The notes below the pieces were generated by a model. It did not search any database, was not told where the DNA came from, and worked only from the letters and a program-made list of their open reading frames with translations. A stretch of DNA of 43,002 bases from positions 1-43,002 of the forward strand of contig CASDOO010000036.1 in NCBI GenBank assembly GCA_949282275.1, in the 5' to 3' direction. The stretch comes from an uncultured Bacillota bacterium (lineage in GTDB: Bacteria; Bacillota_I; Bacilli_A; RFN20; CAG-288). Position numbers and translations under genes: made by a program. Below are positions 32,094-40,697 of this stretch, piece by piece (the stretch's first letter is position 1; each line of letters begins with the position of its first letter).

Positions 32094-34781
32094 ATGATCC
32101 AGATCGAAAGACTCTCAAAGACATATCATACCCGGCAGGAAGAACAGAAGGTCCTCAAGGACATCTCCATTTCCCTGCCTGAGAGAGGTTTCATTGCCAT
32201 TCTTGGCGATTCGGGAAGCGGAAAGACCACGCTTCTCAACATCCTCGGCCTTCTGGATCGGGATTACGAGGGAAAATATCTCTTTGAAGGGCAGGACGTC
32301 TCGACGCTTGAGGAGAAAGACCTCGATTCCTTCCGGAACCAGAGAATCGGATTCGTCTTCCAGGATTTCGTCCTCGTTGAGGAGTTGAGCGTCCGTGACA
32401 ACATCCTCCTTTCCTTCTCCGGCAAAGGAAGAAAGGAAGGCGAGAAAAGGGTCGATGCCCTTCTTTCCTCCATCGGACTGACAAATTTCGGAAAAAGAAA
32501 GGTAAAGAACCTCAGTGGCGGAGAAAAGCAACGCGTTGCCATCCTCCGCGCATTGGTCAATTCTCCACGCGTCATCCTTGCCGACGAGCCGACGGGCGCC
32601 CTCGATATCCGCAACAGCAAAATCGTGGCGGACATCCTGAAGTCCGTTTCGAACGACCGGCTCGTCGTGATGGTCACCCACAACAGGGAACTTGCCGACC
32701 ATTATGCGGACATGATCATCCGAATCGTTGACGGAAAAACGGAAACGGAAAGACAGCCGGCTCCCCAAGTGGACACCTCAAGAGAAGCGAGAGACCATTC
32801 CTTTTCGATGGCCGTCGGCAAAATCCTTTCCCTTGCCTTTTCCTTTCTCTTCTCCAAGAAGGTCAAGACCGTTCTCACCGCCGTCGGTTCCTCCATCTCG
32901 ATTTTTGGCCTTGCCTTGATTCTTGCCATCTACGCAGGCTTCCAGACATATGTCGGAAATCTTGAAGGCCTTGTGCTCAAGGAAGTCCCTCTTGTCATCG
33001 AGGAAATCGCATTGCCTTCCTTCAATCTATCGCCAACCGCATTTGAAAACACGTCCACAAGAGACGACGAGAACGTTTATCTCACGTCCACCTATAATGC
33101 CATGTATCGAACCAATGCCATCACGGATGATTTCGTTGACTATATGGAAAGAATCGATCCTGAATTGATCTCCGACATGAATATGCGCAACGGCCTTGCC
33201 TTCAATCTCGTCTCCACCAGCGACAAGACCGGAAATGTCGTGACCATGAGCAAGGGGAAGGATTCCTTCCTGTCGACGGTCTTCTCCGAGGAAATCAACA
33301 TCAAGGAACTCCCTTCCTTCACCAACGACATCCTTGAGCAATACGACGTCTACGGAAGCTATCCCGATGAAGCCGGCGAGATGATCGTCGTCATCGGCGG
33401 GGACAACACCATTGGCGCCCCCATCCTTTCTACATTGGGCATAGATCAGCCAACGAAGTCGGACGACGGTTCAGAGACTATCGACTTTTCTTCCATCCTC
33501 GACCACAAGATGAAGCTCATCCCCAACGATGACTACTACATTGACATCACCGATCCCTACAATCCCATCGAGACGACAGGCATTTTCCTTAAGAGACAGT
33601 ACGATCTCCAGAATGAGGGTCTCTCGCTGACGAATCTGTTGGACATTGGGCTGAGCGCCGACATGTCCAGAGACGACCTTGACGAAGAGACGATGCAGGA
33701 ACTTCTGAAATACATCGACCTCCCCGAGTACGCCATCGACATCGATACCGTCGACTTCGACAACGAGGACCAGGTCGAGGACTTCTTCCTCTCGCTTTTC
33801 AAGACGAAGGACCTGAAGCTCTATCGGACGATGGACGACAAGGAAAAGAAGGACTATCTCGAGGATCCGGAAAAAGGTCTTGAGGTCCGTTTCTCGGCTA
33901 TCCTCAAGCCGAAGAAGGAAGCCTTCCTCCCCAGTCTTAGAAGCGGCATCTACTACACGTCTTCCTTTGCCGACTACGTGAGGGAGAAGAACTCCCCGGC
34001 CTTCGTCGACGAGAACGGAAACGGGAAAATCGACGCGGAAGAAGACCATCGCTGTGCCATCGCAAAAAGCTATGAGGACAACCTCTACATCACCTTCGAT
34101 GGCACCGGCCATCTTGTCACAAGGCAAATCCTGGACAGCCCGACGGAAGGAAGCAATCCGACGCAATACCTCTCCGACAGGCGCTTCTATGGCGTCGAAA
34201 ATGCTATCTCCTCCATCACCATCTATCCGAAGGATTTCCAGGCAAAGGAGGAGATCGTCGACTACATCGATGCCTACAACGAAAAGCTCTCGGAACAGGG
34301 AAAGCCGACGATTGCCACCACGGACCTTCCCGAGATGATCTTCTCCAATCTTGAGATGGTCCTGGACATCATCTTCCTTATCCTGATCCTGTTTACGTCG
34401 ATTTCCTTGGTCGTCTCGGTCATCCTCATCGCCAGCATCCTCTATTCCAACGTCCTGGAGAAGACACGGGAGATCGGCCTTTTCCGTGCGCTTGGCTTCG
34501 GAAAGAAGCATGTCTTTGCGATTTTCGCCTGCATGAGTGTCATTCTAGGAATGATAAGCGGTGTCCTTGGCGTCCTTCTTGGCTACCTGTCGACCTTTGC
34601 CGTCAATGCCATGGCCGTCCATTTCTTCCCCTATTATGGCGTCGAGCACATCGCGGCGCTTCCGGCATACCAGGGAATTCTCCTCGTCCTTCTTTCTATC
34701 GTCCTGTCCCTTCTCTCCTCCCTTGTCCCAAGCCTTGTCGCCTCAAGAAGGGATCCCGTCCGTTCCCTGCGGGGAAACTAG
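32094..34781 (+). CDS. ABC transporter with fused ATPase and FtsX-type permease (MacB/LolCDE-like superfamily)
   Basis: The 895-residue protein begins with an ATPase domain (about 1-215): Walker A GDSGSGKTT, signature LSGGEKQR, Walker B VILADEPTGALD. A hydrophobic helix lies near residues 260-285 and a large extracytoplasmic region from about 286 to 740. Three helices follow near 755-785, 805-840 and 858-885, the last running into SLLSSLVPSLVASRRDPVRSL, the classic FtsX-permease ending. It is a type VII (mechanotransmission) ABC protein with one half-transporter per chain, so it should dimerise. Substrate unknown: export of peptide or lipoprotein, or envelope-stress or antibiotic defence, are possible. 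Residues 639-650 form an EF-hand-like loop. GGAGG is 14 bases upstream of ATG 32094, a rather long spacing. Confidence 0.9.
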   Translation: MIQIERLSKTYHTRQEEQKVLKDISISLPERGFIAILGDSGSGKTTLLNILGLLDRDYEGKYLFEGQDVSTLEEKDLDSFRNQRIGFVFQDFVLVEELSVRDNILLSFSGKGRKEGEKRVDALLSSIGLTNFGKRKVKNLSGGEKQRVAILRALVNSPRVILADEPTGALDIRNSKIVADILKSVSNDRLVVMVTHNRELADHYADMIIRIVDGKTETERQPAPQVDTSREARDHSFSMAVGKILSLAFSFLFSKKVKTVLTAVGSSISIFGLALILAIYAGFQTYVGNLEGLVLKEVPLVIEEIALPSFNLSPTAFENTSTRDDENVYLTSTYNAMYRTNAITDDFVDYMERIDPELISDMNMRNGLAFNLVSTSDKTGNVVTMSKGKDSFLSTVFSEEINIKELPSFTNDILEQYDVYGSYPDEAGEMIVVIGGDNTIGAPILSTLGIDQPTKSDDGSETIDFSSILDHKMKLIPNDDYYIDITDPYNPIETTGIFLKRQYDLQNEGLSLTNLLDIGLSADMSRDDLDEETMQELLKYIDLPEYAIDIDTVDFDNEDQVEDFFLSLFKTKDLKLYRTMDDKEKKDYLEDPEKGLEVRFSAILKPKKEAFLPSLRSGIYYTSSFADYVREKNSPAFVDENGNGKIDAEEDHRCAIAKSYEDNLYITFDGTGHLVTRQILDSPTEGSNPTQYLSDRRFYGVENAISSITIYPKDFQAKEEIVDYIDAYNEKLSEQGKPTIATTDLPEMIFSNLEMVLDIIFLILILFTSISLVVSVILIASILYSNVLEKTREIGLFRALGFGKKHVFAIFACMSVILGMISGVLGVLLGYLSTFAVNAMAVHFFPYYGVEHIAALPAYQGILLVLLSIVLSLLSSLVPSLVASRRDPVRSLRGN

Positions 34782-34830
34782 ATTCTATTTTCGACGGAGC
34801 ATTTATCATCAACCTGCCTTGCCGGCATCG

Positions 34831-34860
34831 CAACATAAAACCTGCATGTTGTGTCGCTGG
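34831..34860 (+). other. hairpin downstream of the ABC transporter gene
   Basis: An inverted repeat centred on CAACAT and ATGTTG (about 8 bp with a wobble pair) lies some 50 bases after the stop. It has no T tract of its own; the bidirectional terminator lies further on. Confidence 0.4.
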
Positions 34861-34910
34861 TTGGCTTTTCGTGGTCTCATGGACTTCAACGCACAGTATT
34901 TTCGTTCCGG

Positions 34911-34965
34911 AAAAGAAAACCGCAGCATCCGGATTTTGCCCGGGCTTGCTGCGGCTTTCTTTTCT
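34911..34965. terminator. bidirectional terminator between the ABC transporter and rseP genes
   Basis: CCGCAGCA (34920-34927) pairs with TGCTGCGG (34947-34954), with inner CCGG/CCGG pairing. AAAAGAAAA precedes and TTTCTTTTC follows, so T tracts exist in both directions. It separates two convergent genes. Confidence 0.8.
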
Positions 34966-36311
34966 TATCCAATCGGAACAAGGATGTCCTTGACGATGAG
35001 AAGGACGGCAAGGCCCATAAGGAGGACCATGCCGATTGTCCCAAGGATGTTCTTGAACTTGGTCGGACACTTCTTCCTTGTGACCGTCTCGCCCAGGGCG
35101 ATAAGGACATTCCAGCCATCCAAAGGCGGAAGCGGAATCAGGTTGAAGCAGCCAAGATTGAGCGAGATATAGGCCCAGAGACTGAAGAAGTAGGTTCCCG
35201 AGCCCGACTGGACGGCTTGGGTGGAAACGCGATAGATGGAGACGATACCGCCGACGTTCTTCCATCCCTCGGGCGTAAAGAGCTGGCCCAGGGCCTGGTA
35301 GATGCCGACGAACATGCGGGAGAACTGGTAGTTTGCCGTCTGTAGCGCCTCGCCGGCACTCAGCTGGATTTCTTCCCCGATGGCGCTCAGGCTGAAGCCC
35401 TTGAAAGCATAGGAGCCATCCTCCTGCTTTTCGGCAGGAAGAGGGATCGGATCGAGAACGGTCTCCTTGCCATCCCTTTCGTAGGTGACATAGAGGGTTC
35501 TCGTGGAATTCTCCGTGCATTCGATTCTTGCCTTCGTCCCGTTTCCGATATCGACCTCGACGGGATTGGCCGTCAGGTTCATGGCCGCATAGTTGAGGCA
35601 TGTGGGAAGGATGTCGTTGATGGATGTTCCTGTCGTTCCTTCCTTGTATTCGAGGAAGGCAGTGATGGGTTGCTGCTCTTCGATGGCGGGGAAGGTCAAC
35701 GTTTCGATGAAGGTCCCGTCCTCCGTCCGGACATCCTCATAGACCTGGTAGAAGCCGACGATCCTGTCGCCGGTGCGAAGGCCGGCGTCATAGAGCACGT
35801 CCCCTTCCTGGACTTCGACGGCGTTGGAGGAATAGTCGTAGACCGTCTGGGGGAAGCAGGCATAGGCGATGAAGAAGAGAATATAGGCGACAAGGAAGTT
35901 CATCGCGATGCCGGCGAGCATGATGCAGATCTGCTTGAAGTGGTTGACGCCGTTGAGCGTCCTTTCCTTCGGAACCTGGGCAAAGGGGATATCCTCGGGT
36001 TCCTCGTCCTCGCCCGCCATGGCGACATAGCCGCCAAGGGGAATGCAGCGGATGGAATACTCCGTCTCGCCGGGAACGCCATCGATTCCCTTCGTCAGGG
36101 CCTTGAACAGCGGCGTGGCGTTCTTCCTTCTCTTCCTGTCGGCCTTGCTTCGATGCAGGAAGCGATGCTTGCAGATGGCCGGGCCGAAACCAATCGAATA
36201 CTCGAAGCAATAGACGTTGCAGATCTTGGCAACGAAGAGGTGGCCCAGCTCATGGAGACAGACCAGAACGCACAGTCCCACGATAAGGACCAGGATATAG
36301 ACGATAACCAT
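34965..36311 (-). CDS. rseP: site-2 protease, RIP metalloprotease RseP/RasP (M50)
   Basis: The 448-residue membrane protease has HELGH at residues 20-24 in the first helix. The second metal site lies in NLIPLPPLDGW near residue 398, and GGYVAMAGEDEEPED matches the family G-GYV-M-GE loop. A PDZ-like region (EVQEGDVLYDAGLRTGDRI) lies in the middle. It cuts membrane-spanning anti-sigma factors and signal-peptide remnants. It is the last gene of the rpsB-to-rseP cluster, as in Bacillus (rasP). The start has AAGGAG upstream and follows the dxr stop by 18 bases. Confidence 0.94.
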   Translation of the reverse strand: MVIVYILVLIVGLCVLVCLHELGHLFVAKICNVYCFEYSIGFGPAICKHRFLHRSKADRKRRKNATPLFKALTKGIDGVPGETEYSIRCIPLGGYVAMAGEDEEPEDIPFAQVPKERTLNGVNHFKQICIMLAGIAMNFLVAYILFFIAYACFPQTVYDYSSNAVEVQEGDVLYDAGLRTGDRIVGFYQVYEDVRTEDGTFIETLTFPAIEEQQPITAFLEYKEGTTGTSINDILPTCLNYAAMNLTANPVEVDIGNGTKARIECTENSTRTLYVTYERDGKETVLDPIPLPAEKQEDGSYAFKGFSLSAIGEEIQLSAGEALQTANYQFSRMFVGIYQALGQLFTPEGWKNVGGIVSIYRVSTQAVQSGSGTYFFSLWAYISLNLGCFNLIPLPPLDGWNVLIALGETVTRKKCPTKFKNILGTIGMVLLMGLAVLLIVKDILVPIG

Positions 36312-36329
36312 GGTTTTTCTCCTTTGTTT

Positions 36330-37517
36330 TTATCCAATCGTCTCCAGGACAATGGCCTGGGCGATGTCGGAAAGTCTCTTCTCAAGCAAACCGAGTCCTT
36401 CGAGAGTCAATTCCTCCTTCATGCCGTCGAGTCTCTCCCGACAGGTCATGAGTGCCTTATGGATGCCAAGGAAGGACAGCTTGCCTTCCAGGAAGGCCTC
36501 AATGGCTTTCGTGTCGACGAAGTTGTAGAGGATCATGCCGACGTTTCCGTATCGGCGATAGGTATCGACGGTCAGATCATAGAGGGGATAGAAGGAAGGT
36601 TCGATCCTCTGGAAGTGGAGGCGTCGGATGGCTTCTTCGTCTTCGGCGGAATTGACATGGGCCTCAAGCCTTCCCTTCGAAAGGGCGTAGCTGATGGCAA
36701 CCTTCATGTCGCAGGGAGAGTATTCATAAAGATAGCGGACTTCCCCGTCCTTCCGATAGGAGAGCAGGGCATGGACGAGGGATTCCCGGCAGATGATGGC
36801 ATCGATCTTTTCAAGCGGCCAGTCGAAGAGGAAGGAAGCCTCGATCTTCTCGTAGCCCTTGTTGACCATCGTCGCGGAATCGACGGTGATTTTCCCGCCC
36901 ATGGACCAAGTCGGATGGAGGAGGACCTGCTCCGGAGTGACATCCGCAAGTTTTTCCTTGGGAAGGTCACGAAGGGCACCGCCGCTTGCCGTGATGATGA
37001 GCCGATCGATATCCGTCCTTTTTATTCCCATCCTCTCTGCCAGGGAGAGAAGCTTTGCCAAGGCGACATGCTCGCTATCGACGGGATATATCCGTCCCTT
37101 CGAAGTCTTCAGGACCTCCTGCAGGAGAGAAGAGCCGATGACGATGGATTCCTTGTTGGAAAGGAAAAGGTCCCGATCCTCCTTCAGGGCTTCCAGGGAT
37201 GGCAAGAGGCCGACATTGCCCATCAGGGCATTGAAGACGGAGGCTTCCTTGGCAATGCGAACAAGCTCGACATTGCAGGACTCGCCTTCCAGGACGACAT
37301 AGGAGGGATGCCTCTTCCGGAAGGCTTCCGCCGCCATCGGATCGCAGATGGCAACATACCTCAGGCGATCGAAATAGGGCAGGTATTCTTCCAGGACATC
37401 CACCTTGGAATTGAGCGAAACGCCGATCAGGGAGTAGTCAAACGAATACTTGAGGATATCCAGGCACTGTCGCCCGATGCTCCCTGTGGCACCAAGAAGA
37501 AGCAACGGTTCCATCAT
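36330..37517 (-). CDS. dxr: 1-deoxy-D-xylulose 5-phosphate reductoisomerase
   Basis: The 395-residue enzyme makes 2-C-methyl-D-erythritol 4-phosphate in the MEP isoprenoid pathway. The NADPH loop LLLLGATGSIG is at residues 5-15. The metal and substrate motifs VDSEHVAL, SGGALRDLP and HPTWSMGGKITVDSATMVNKG (split as HPTWSMGGK and VDSATMVNKG) are all present. The start is one of two adjacent ATG codons (37517 or 37514); the first overlaps the cdsA stop by four bases. The open frame upstream of this is cdsA read in another frame. Its product feeds UppS, encoded two genes upstream. Confidence 0.95.
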   Translation of the reverse strand: MMEPLLLLGATGSIGRQCLDILKYSFDYSLIGVSLNSKVDVLEEYLPYFDRLRYVAICDPMAAEAFRKRHPSYVVLEGESCNVELVRIAKEASVFNALMGNVGLLPSLEALKEDRDLFLSNKESIVIGSSLLQEVLKTSKGRIYPVDSEHVALAKLLSLAERMGIKRTDIDRLIITASGGALRDLPKEKLADVTPEQVLLHPTWSMGGKITVDSATMVNKGYEKIEASFLFDWPLEKIDAIICRESLVHALLSYRKDGEVRYLYEYSPCDMKVAISYALSKGRLEAHVNSAEDEEAIRRLHFQRIEPSFYPLYDLTVDTYRRYGNVGMILYNFVDTKAIEAFLEGKLSFLGIHKALMTCRERLDGMKEELTLEGLGLLEKRLSDIAQAIVLETIG

Positions 37518-38614
37518 ACAAGAAGGTTCCATCCGTTGGCGGTGATGAGCATGATGATCGAAATCATGATGGAGTTGGTGAGAATGGAGTCGAAGCGATC
37601 GATGACGCCGCCATGGCCAGGGAATATCGTTCCGAAGTCCTTGATTCCGAACTGTCTCTTGACCAGGGAGAAGGTAAAGCCGCCGACATTGCCGACAATG
37701 GGCATCAGGAAGGCGATGCCGACAAGGAAGGGCCAACACACGCCATCCATCGTCCCCGTCGTGGCAAGAAGGGGTGAATCCCGGAACTGAAGGATTCCCG
37801 GGACAAGAGGCGAATCGAAGCAATATTCGCAGATGGCCGCAAAGCCGAGGGAGCAAAGCATCGAGAAGACGAATCCGCCGAAGAAACCTTCCCACGTTTT
37901 GTGGGGCGAGATACGCGGGTTCATGCGATGCTTGCCAAAAAGGACGCCCACGAAGTAGGCACCGACATCTGCGCCCCATGTACCAAGAAGCATGAAGATG
38001 AAGACCAAGCAGGAATTGAACGTCTTGTTAAGCCCCCGGCTGAGATAATACTGGGCAAAATAGTTGCCACAGGTGACATCCTTTCCCCATGGAACCAGGA
38101 CGGCTGTTGACTCAAGATATGTGATTCCTGAGCCATTCGGGAAATAGCGGAGGAAAAGCATCCCTTGGAATCCCAATGCGAAGAAAAGGCCGACGGTAAA
38201 GAGATAGGTCGCATCGGAGAGCTGGAATTTCGCGGTCGAGACCGAAATCAGGAAAAGCACCATCGCATAGAGGACAATGCCGAGAATCGAAACGAAAATG
38301 TTGCTGAGGTAGAACTCCGATGAGCCATTGAAAGGATTGGGCGTATTTGCCCCGACCCAGCTCTTGATGAATGTCCAGTAGATGAAGGAAAGGACAAAGA
38401 CATAAACGACGACTTTCACCAAAAGGGAGTAACGGCCGGATCCCGGCGCCTTGAGAATCTCATGGATGCCGACGAGGGCAAGCAGGATGGAGAGAACGAA
38501 AAAAGGCCAATTGCCAAAGGCAATGCATGGAATCACGATGGCCATCAAAACGATGCCCGTGACGATCCGCTTGAACATCGAGCTCTTTGAAGAGAGCGAA
38601 ATCTTGTTGATCAT
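37514..38614 (-). CDS. cdsA: phosphatidate cytidylyltransferase
   Basis: The 366-residue polytopic membrane protein makes CDP-diacylglycerol from CTP and phosphatidate. The C-terminal CdsA signature reads VKRQFGIKDFGTIFPGHGG followed by DRFDS. It is longer than the usual ~270 residues, with an extra stretch between helices in the middle (PNGSGITYLESTAVLVPW region). The ATG overlaps the uppS stop by four bases. Part of the conserved uppS-cdsA-dxr-rseP order. Confidence 0.94.
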   Translation of the reverse strand: MINKISLSSKSSMFKRIVTGIVLMAIVIPCIAFGNWPFFVLSILLALVGIHEILKAPGSGRYSLLVKVVVYVFVLSFIYWTFIKSWVGANTPNPFNGSSEFYLSNIFVSILGIVLYAMVLFLISVSTAKFQLSDATYLFTVGLFFALGFQGMLFLRYFPNGSGITYLESTAVLVPWGKDVTCGNYFAQYYLSRGLNKTFNSCLVFIFMLLGTWGADVGAYFVGVLFGKHRMNPRISPHKTWEGFFGGFVFSMLCSLGFAAICEYCFDSPLVPGILQFRDSPLLATTGTMDGVCWPFLVGIAFLMPIVGNVGGFTFSLVKRQFGIKDFGTIFPGHGGVIDRFDSILTNSIMISIIMLITANGWNLLV

Positions 38615-39330
38615 TCCTTTATGGCTCCAAAGCGTCTGTTGCGATGATTGTATATGTCAATGCACTTGGCCAGTTCCTTGCGATCGAAATCCGGCCAATA
38701 GGTATCCGTGAAGAGGAATTCCGCATAGGCAATTTGGTAGAGGAGGCAATTGGACAGTCTTTCCTCGCCGGAGGTGCGGACAAGGAGATCGACGTTGCAA
38801 TCCTCTCCATGAGTAAAGAGTGCTGCCTCGAAATCCTTTTCCGTGATGGAATCCGGATCGAGCACGCCTTCCTTTGCCTTTCGGGCAAGACTCTTCGCGG
38901 CAGAAAGTATCTCCTGTCTCCCGCCATAGTTGAAAAGGACGTTGAAGACATGGCTTTGGCATTCCTTTGTCTCCGCCATCGCCTTGACGATGGTCCCACG
39001 CGTATCTTCGGGGATACGTTCATCCTCAAGAAAGCCGAGGACATTGATGCGGACATCCTTCTTCCGGAAGTATTCGATTTCCTCCTCGAAGAAAGTTTTG
39101 AGAAGACGGAAAAGGGTCTTGACCTCATCCTGCGGCCGATTCCAGTTTTCCGTCGAAAAGCAATAGAGGGATACGGTATGAATGCCATATTCCTCAAAAC
39201 AGGCCGTGATGACTTCCTTGATCCGCTTGACACCGGCCCGATGTCCCATGGACCGGGGAAGGAGCCTTTTCTTGGCCCACCTCCCGTTTCCGTCCATGAT
39301 GAAGGCGATGTGACGAAGGTTTTCGCTCAC
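38611..39330 (-). CDS. uppS: undecaprenyl diphosphate synthase (isoprenyl transferase)
   Basis: The 239-residue cis-prenyltransferase begins HIAFIMDGNGRWAKKR with catalytic Asp13. The C-terminal RTSGEERLSNCLLYQ and TDTYWPDF motifs match the family (RTSGE.RLSNFLLWQ). It makes the C55 carrier for wall glycans. The start is GTG at 39328-39330, directly after the frr stop, without a strong ribosome binding site, so translation is probably coupled to frr. Confidence 0.95.
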   Translation of the reverse strand: MSENLRHIAFIMDGNGRWAKKRLLPRSMGHRAGVKRIKEVITACFEEYGIHTVSLYCFSTENWNRPQDEVKTLFRLLKTFFEEEIEYFRKKDVRINVLGFLEDERIPEDTRGTIVKAMAETKECQSHVFNVLFNYGGRQEILSAAKSLARKAKEGVLDPDSITEKDFEAALFTHGEDCNVDLLVRTSGEERLSNCLLYQIAYAEFLFTDTYWPDFDRKELAKCIDIYNHRNRRFGAIKE

Positions 39331-39873
39331 TTAGATGGTCTCGATGTCCTTGATCTTTTCGGCAAGCATCTGGTCGACCTTCTTGGTGTGTTCATCGGTC
39401 GCCTTCTGGATGTCGTCGAGGACATCGTGCTGCTGATCCTCGGAAAGGGTCTCGTCCTTCTTGACCTTGTTGTTGTAGTCCTTGCGGATATTGCGAAGGG
39501 CAACCTTTCCGTCTTCGGCATACTTCTTGCACTGCTTGATGAGTTCCTGTCTCCTGTCTTCGCTGGGAGCGGGGAACTTGAGGACGATTGCGCCGCCATT
39601 GACGACCGGGTTGCAGCCAAGGTCCGCCTTGTTGAGTCCGCCAAGGATATCCTTCGACGTGGAAGGATCGAAAGGCTTGACGACAAGGTCGGTGGCGGAG
39701 GAAACGGTGATGGAAGCGACATGCTTCAGGGGCATGTTGGAATCATAGACATGGACCATGACCTTGTCGAGAAGGGCAGGGGAGACACGTCCGGCGCGAA
39801 GCGTGCCGAAAGAATCCTTGAGAGAAGAAAGCGTCTTGTCCATCTTTTCGATGCATTCATTCAAAATAGCCAT
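39331..39873 (-). CDS. frr: ribosome recycling factor
   Basis: The 180-residue protein has the RRF pattern: LRAGRVSPALLDKVMV near the N-terminus, then SATDLVVKPFDPS and VRN-type NIRKDYNNKVKK near the C-terminal helix. I chose ATG 39873 (MAILNECIEKMD), with GGAGG nine bases upstream; an earlier in-frame ATG adds nine residues across the ribosome binding site. It sits 60 bases after pyrH. Confidence 0.95.
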   Translation of the reverse strand: MAILNECIEKMDKTLSSLKDSFGTLRAGRVSPALLDKVMVHVYDSNMPLKHVASITVSSATDLVVKPFDPSTSKDILGGLNKADLGCNPVVNGGAIVLKFPAPSEDRRQELIKQCKKYAEDGKVALRNIRKDYNNKVKKDETLSEDQQHDVLDDIQKATDEHTKKVDQMLAEKIKDIETI

Positions 39874-39933
39874 TTTTGGAGACCTCCAGTTTGAAAACAA
39901 TAATATTCTACAAGAACAAAATAGGCAAGGAAA

Positions 39934-40647
39934 CTAATTCCGGGAAATCAAGGTTCCGATTTCCTCGCCCTCGATAAGGCGGACGGCATTGTTGGGATCG
40001 GCCATGTTGAAGACGCGGATCTCGATGTTCGTGTCTTCCAAAAGGCCGACGGCGGTATTGTCCATGACCTGAAGGCTGTTGGCGAGGATATCGTGATAGG
40101 TGATCTTCTTGAGTAGCTTGGCCTCGGGATTCTTTCGCGGATCATCGGAATAGACGCCATCGACGCCGTTCTTTCCCATGAAGATGCAATCGGCCATCAT
40201 TTCCTTGGCACGCAAGGCCGTGCAGGTATCCGTCGTGAAATAGGGACTTCCGATACCGGCGGCAAAGATGACCACGCGTTTCTTTTCCAGATGCCTAAGG
40301 GCCTTGCGACGGATATAGGGCTCACAGCAGGCGTTAAGCGGCAAAGCAGAGAGGACACGACAATCCATCCCCCTGTTTTCGAAGAAGGATTGCAGTGCCA
40401 TGGCATTCATCAACGTGGCAAGCATGCCCATGTAGTCGCCCGTCGCCCTATCCACGCCAATGGAACTGGCAACACGCCCGCGGAAGATATTGCCTCCGCC
40501 GACGACAATCATGATTTCGACACCCTTTTCCTGGATCTGATGGACCATGGAATAGATGCTTTCGATGAACTTGGTATTGTAAGGAAGGTGATTTTCCTTA
40601 TCCTCCAAGGCTTCACCGGAAATCTTTATCATGACTCGTTTATACAT
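39934..40647 (-). CDS. pyrH: UMP kinase
   Basis: The 237-residue amino-acid-kinase-fold enzyme phosphorylates UMP. It begins with KRVMIKISGEAL, followed by IMIVVGGGNIFRG, DYMGMLATLMNA and a DGVYSDDPRKNP loop, all diagnostic for PyrH. ATG 40647 follows GGAGG by about seven bases. A terminator separates it from tsf upstream, so it is probably expressed by read-through or from an unseen promoter. Confidence 0.95.
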   Translation of the reverse strand: MYKRVMIKISGEALEDKENHLPYNTKFIESIYSMVHQIQEKGVEIMIVVGGGNIFRGRVASSIGVDRATGDYMGMLATLMNAMALQSFFENRGMDCRVLSALPLNACCEPYIRRKALRHLEKKRVVIFAAGIGSPYFTTDTCTALRAKEMMADCIFMGKNGVDGVYSDDPRKNPEAKLLKKITYHDILANSLQVMDNTAVGLLEDTNIEIRVFNMADPNNAVRLIEGEEIGTLISRN

Positions 40648-40663
40648 ACAAAGCCTCCGTTTT

Positions 40664-40691
40664 CATAAACAAAGGCACCCCGCAGGGTGCC
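40664..40691 (-). terminator. terminator/attenuator between tsf and pyrH
   Basis: Leftwards, GGCACCC (40691-40685) pairs with GGGTGCC (40680-40674) around a 4-base loop, followed by TTTGTTT. It lies seven bases after the tsf stop and 17 bases before the pyrH start. It likely gives partial termination, setting a higher level of rpsB-tsf than of the rest of the cluster. Confidence 0.8.
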
Positions 40692-40697
40692 CTTGCA

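Noticed and set aside
36330-37979. Extending dxr upstream to a 549-residue protein
   Set aside because: The extra ~150 residues read cdsA in the wrong frame. The reductoisomerase fold begins at MMEPLLLLGATG and overlaps the cdsA stop neatly.
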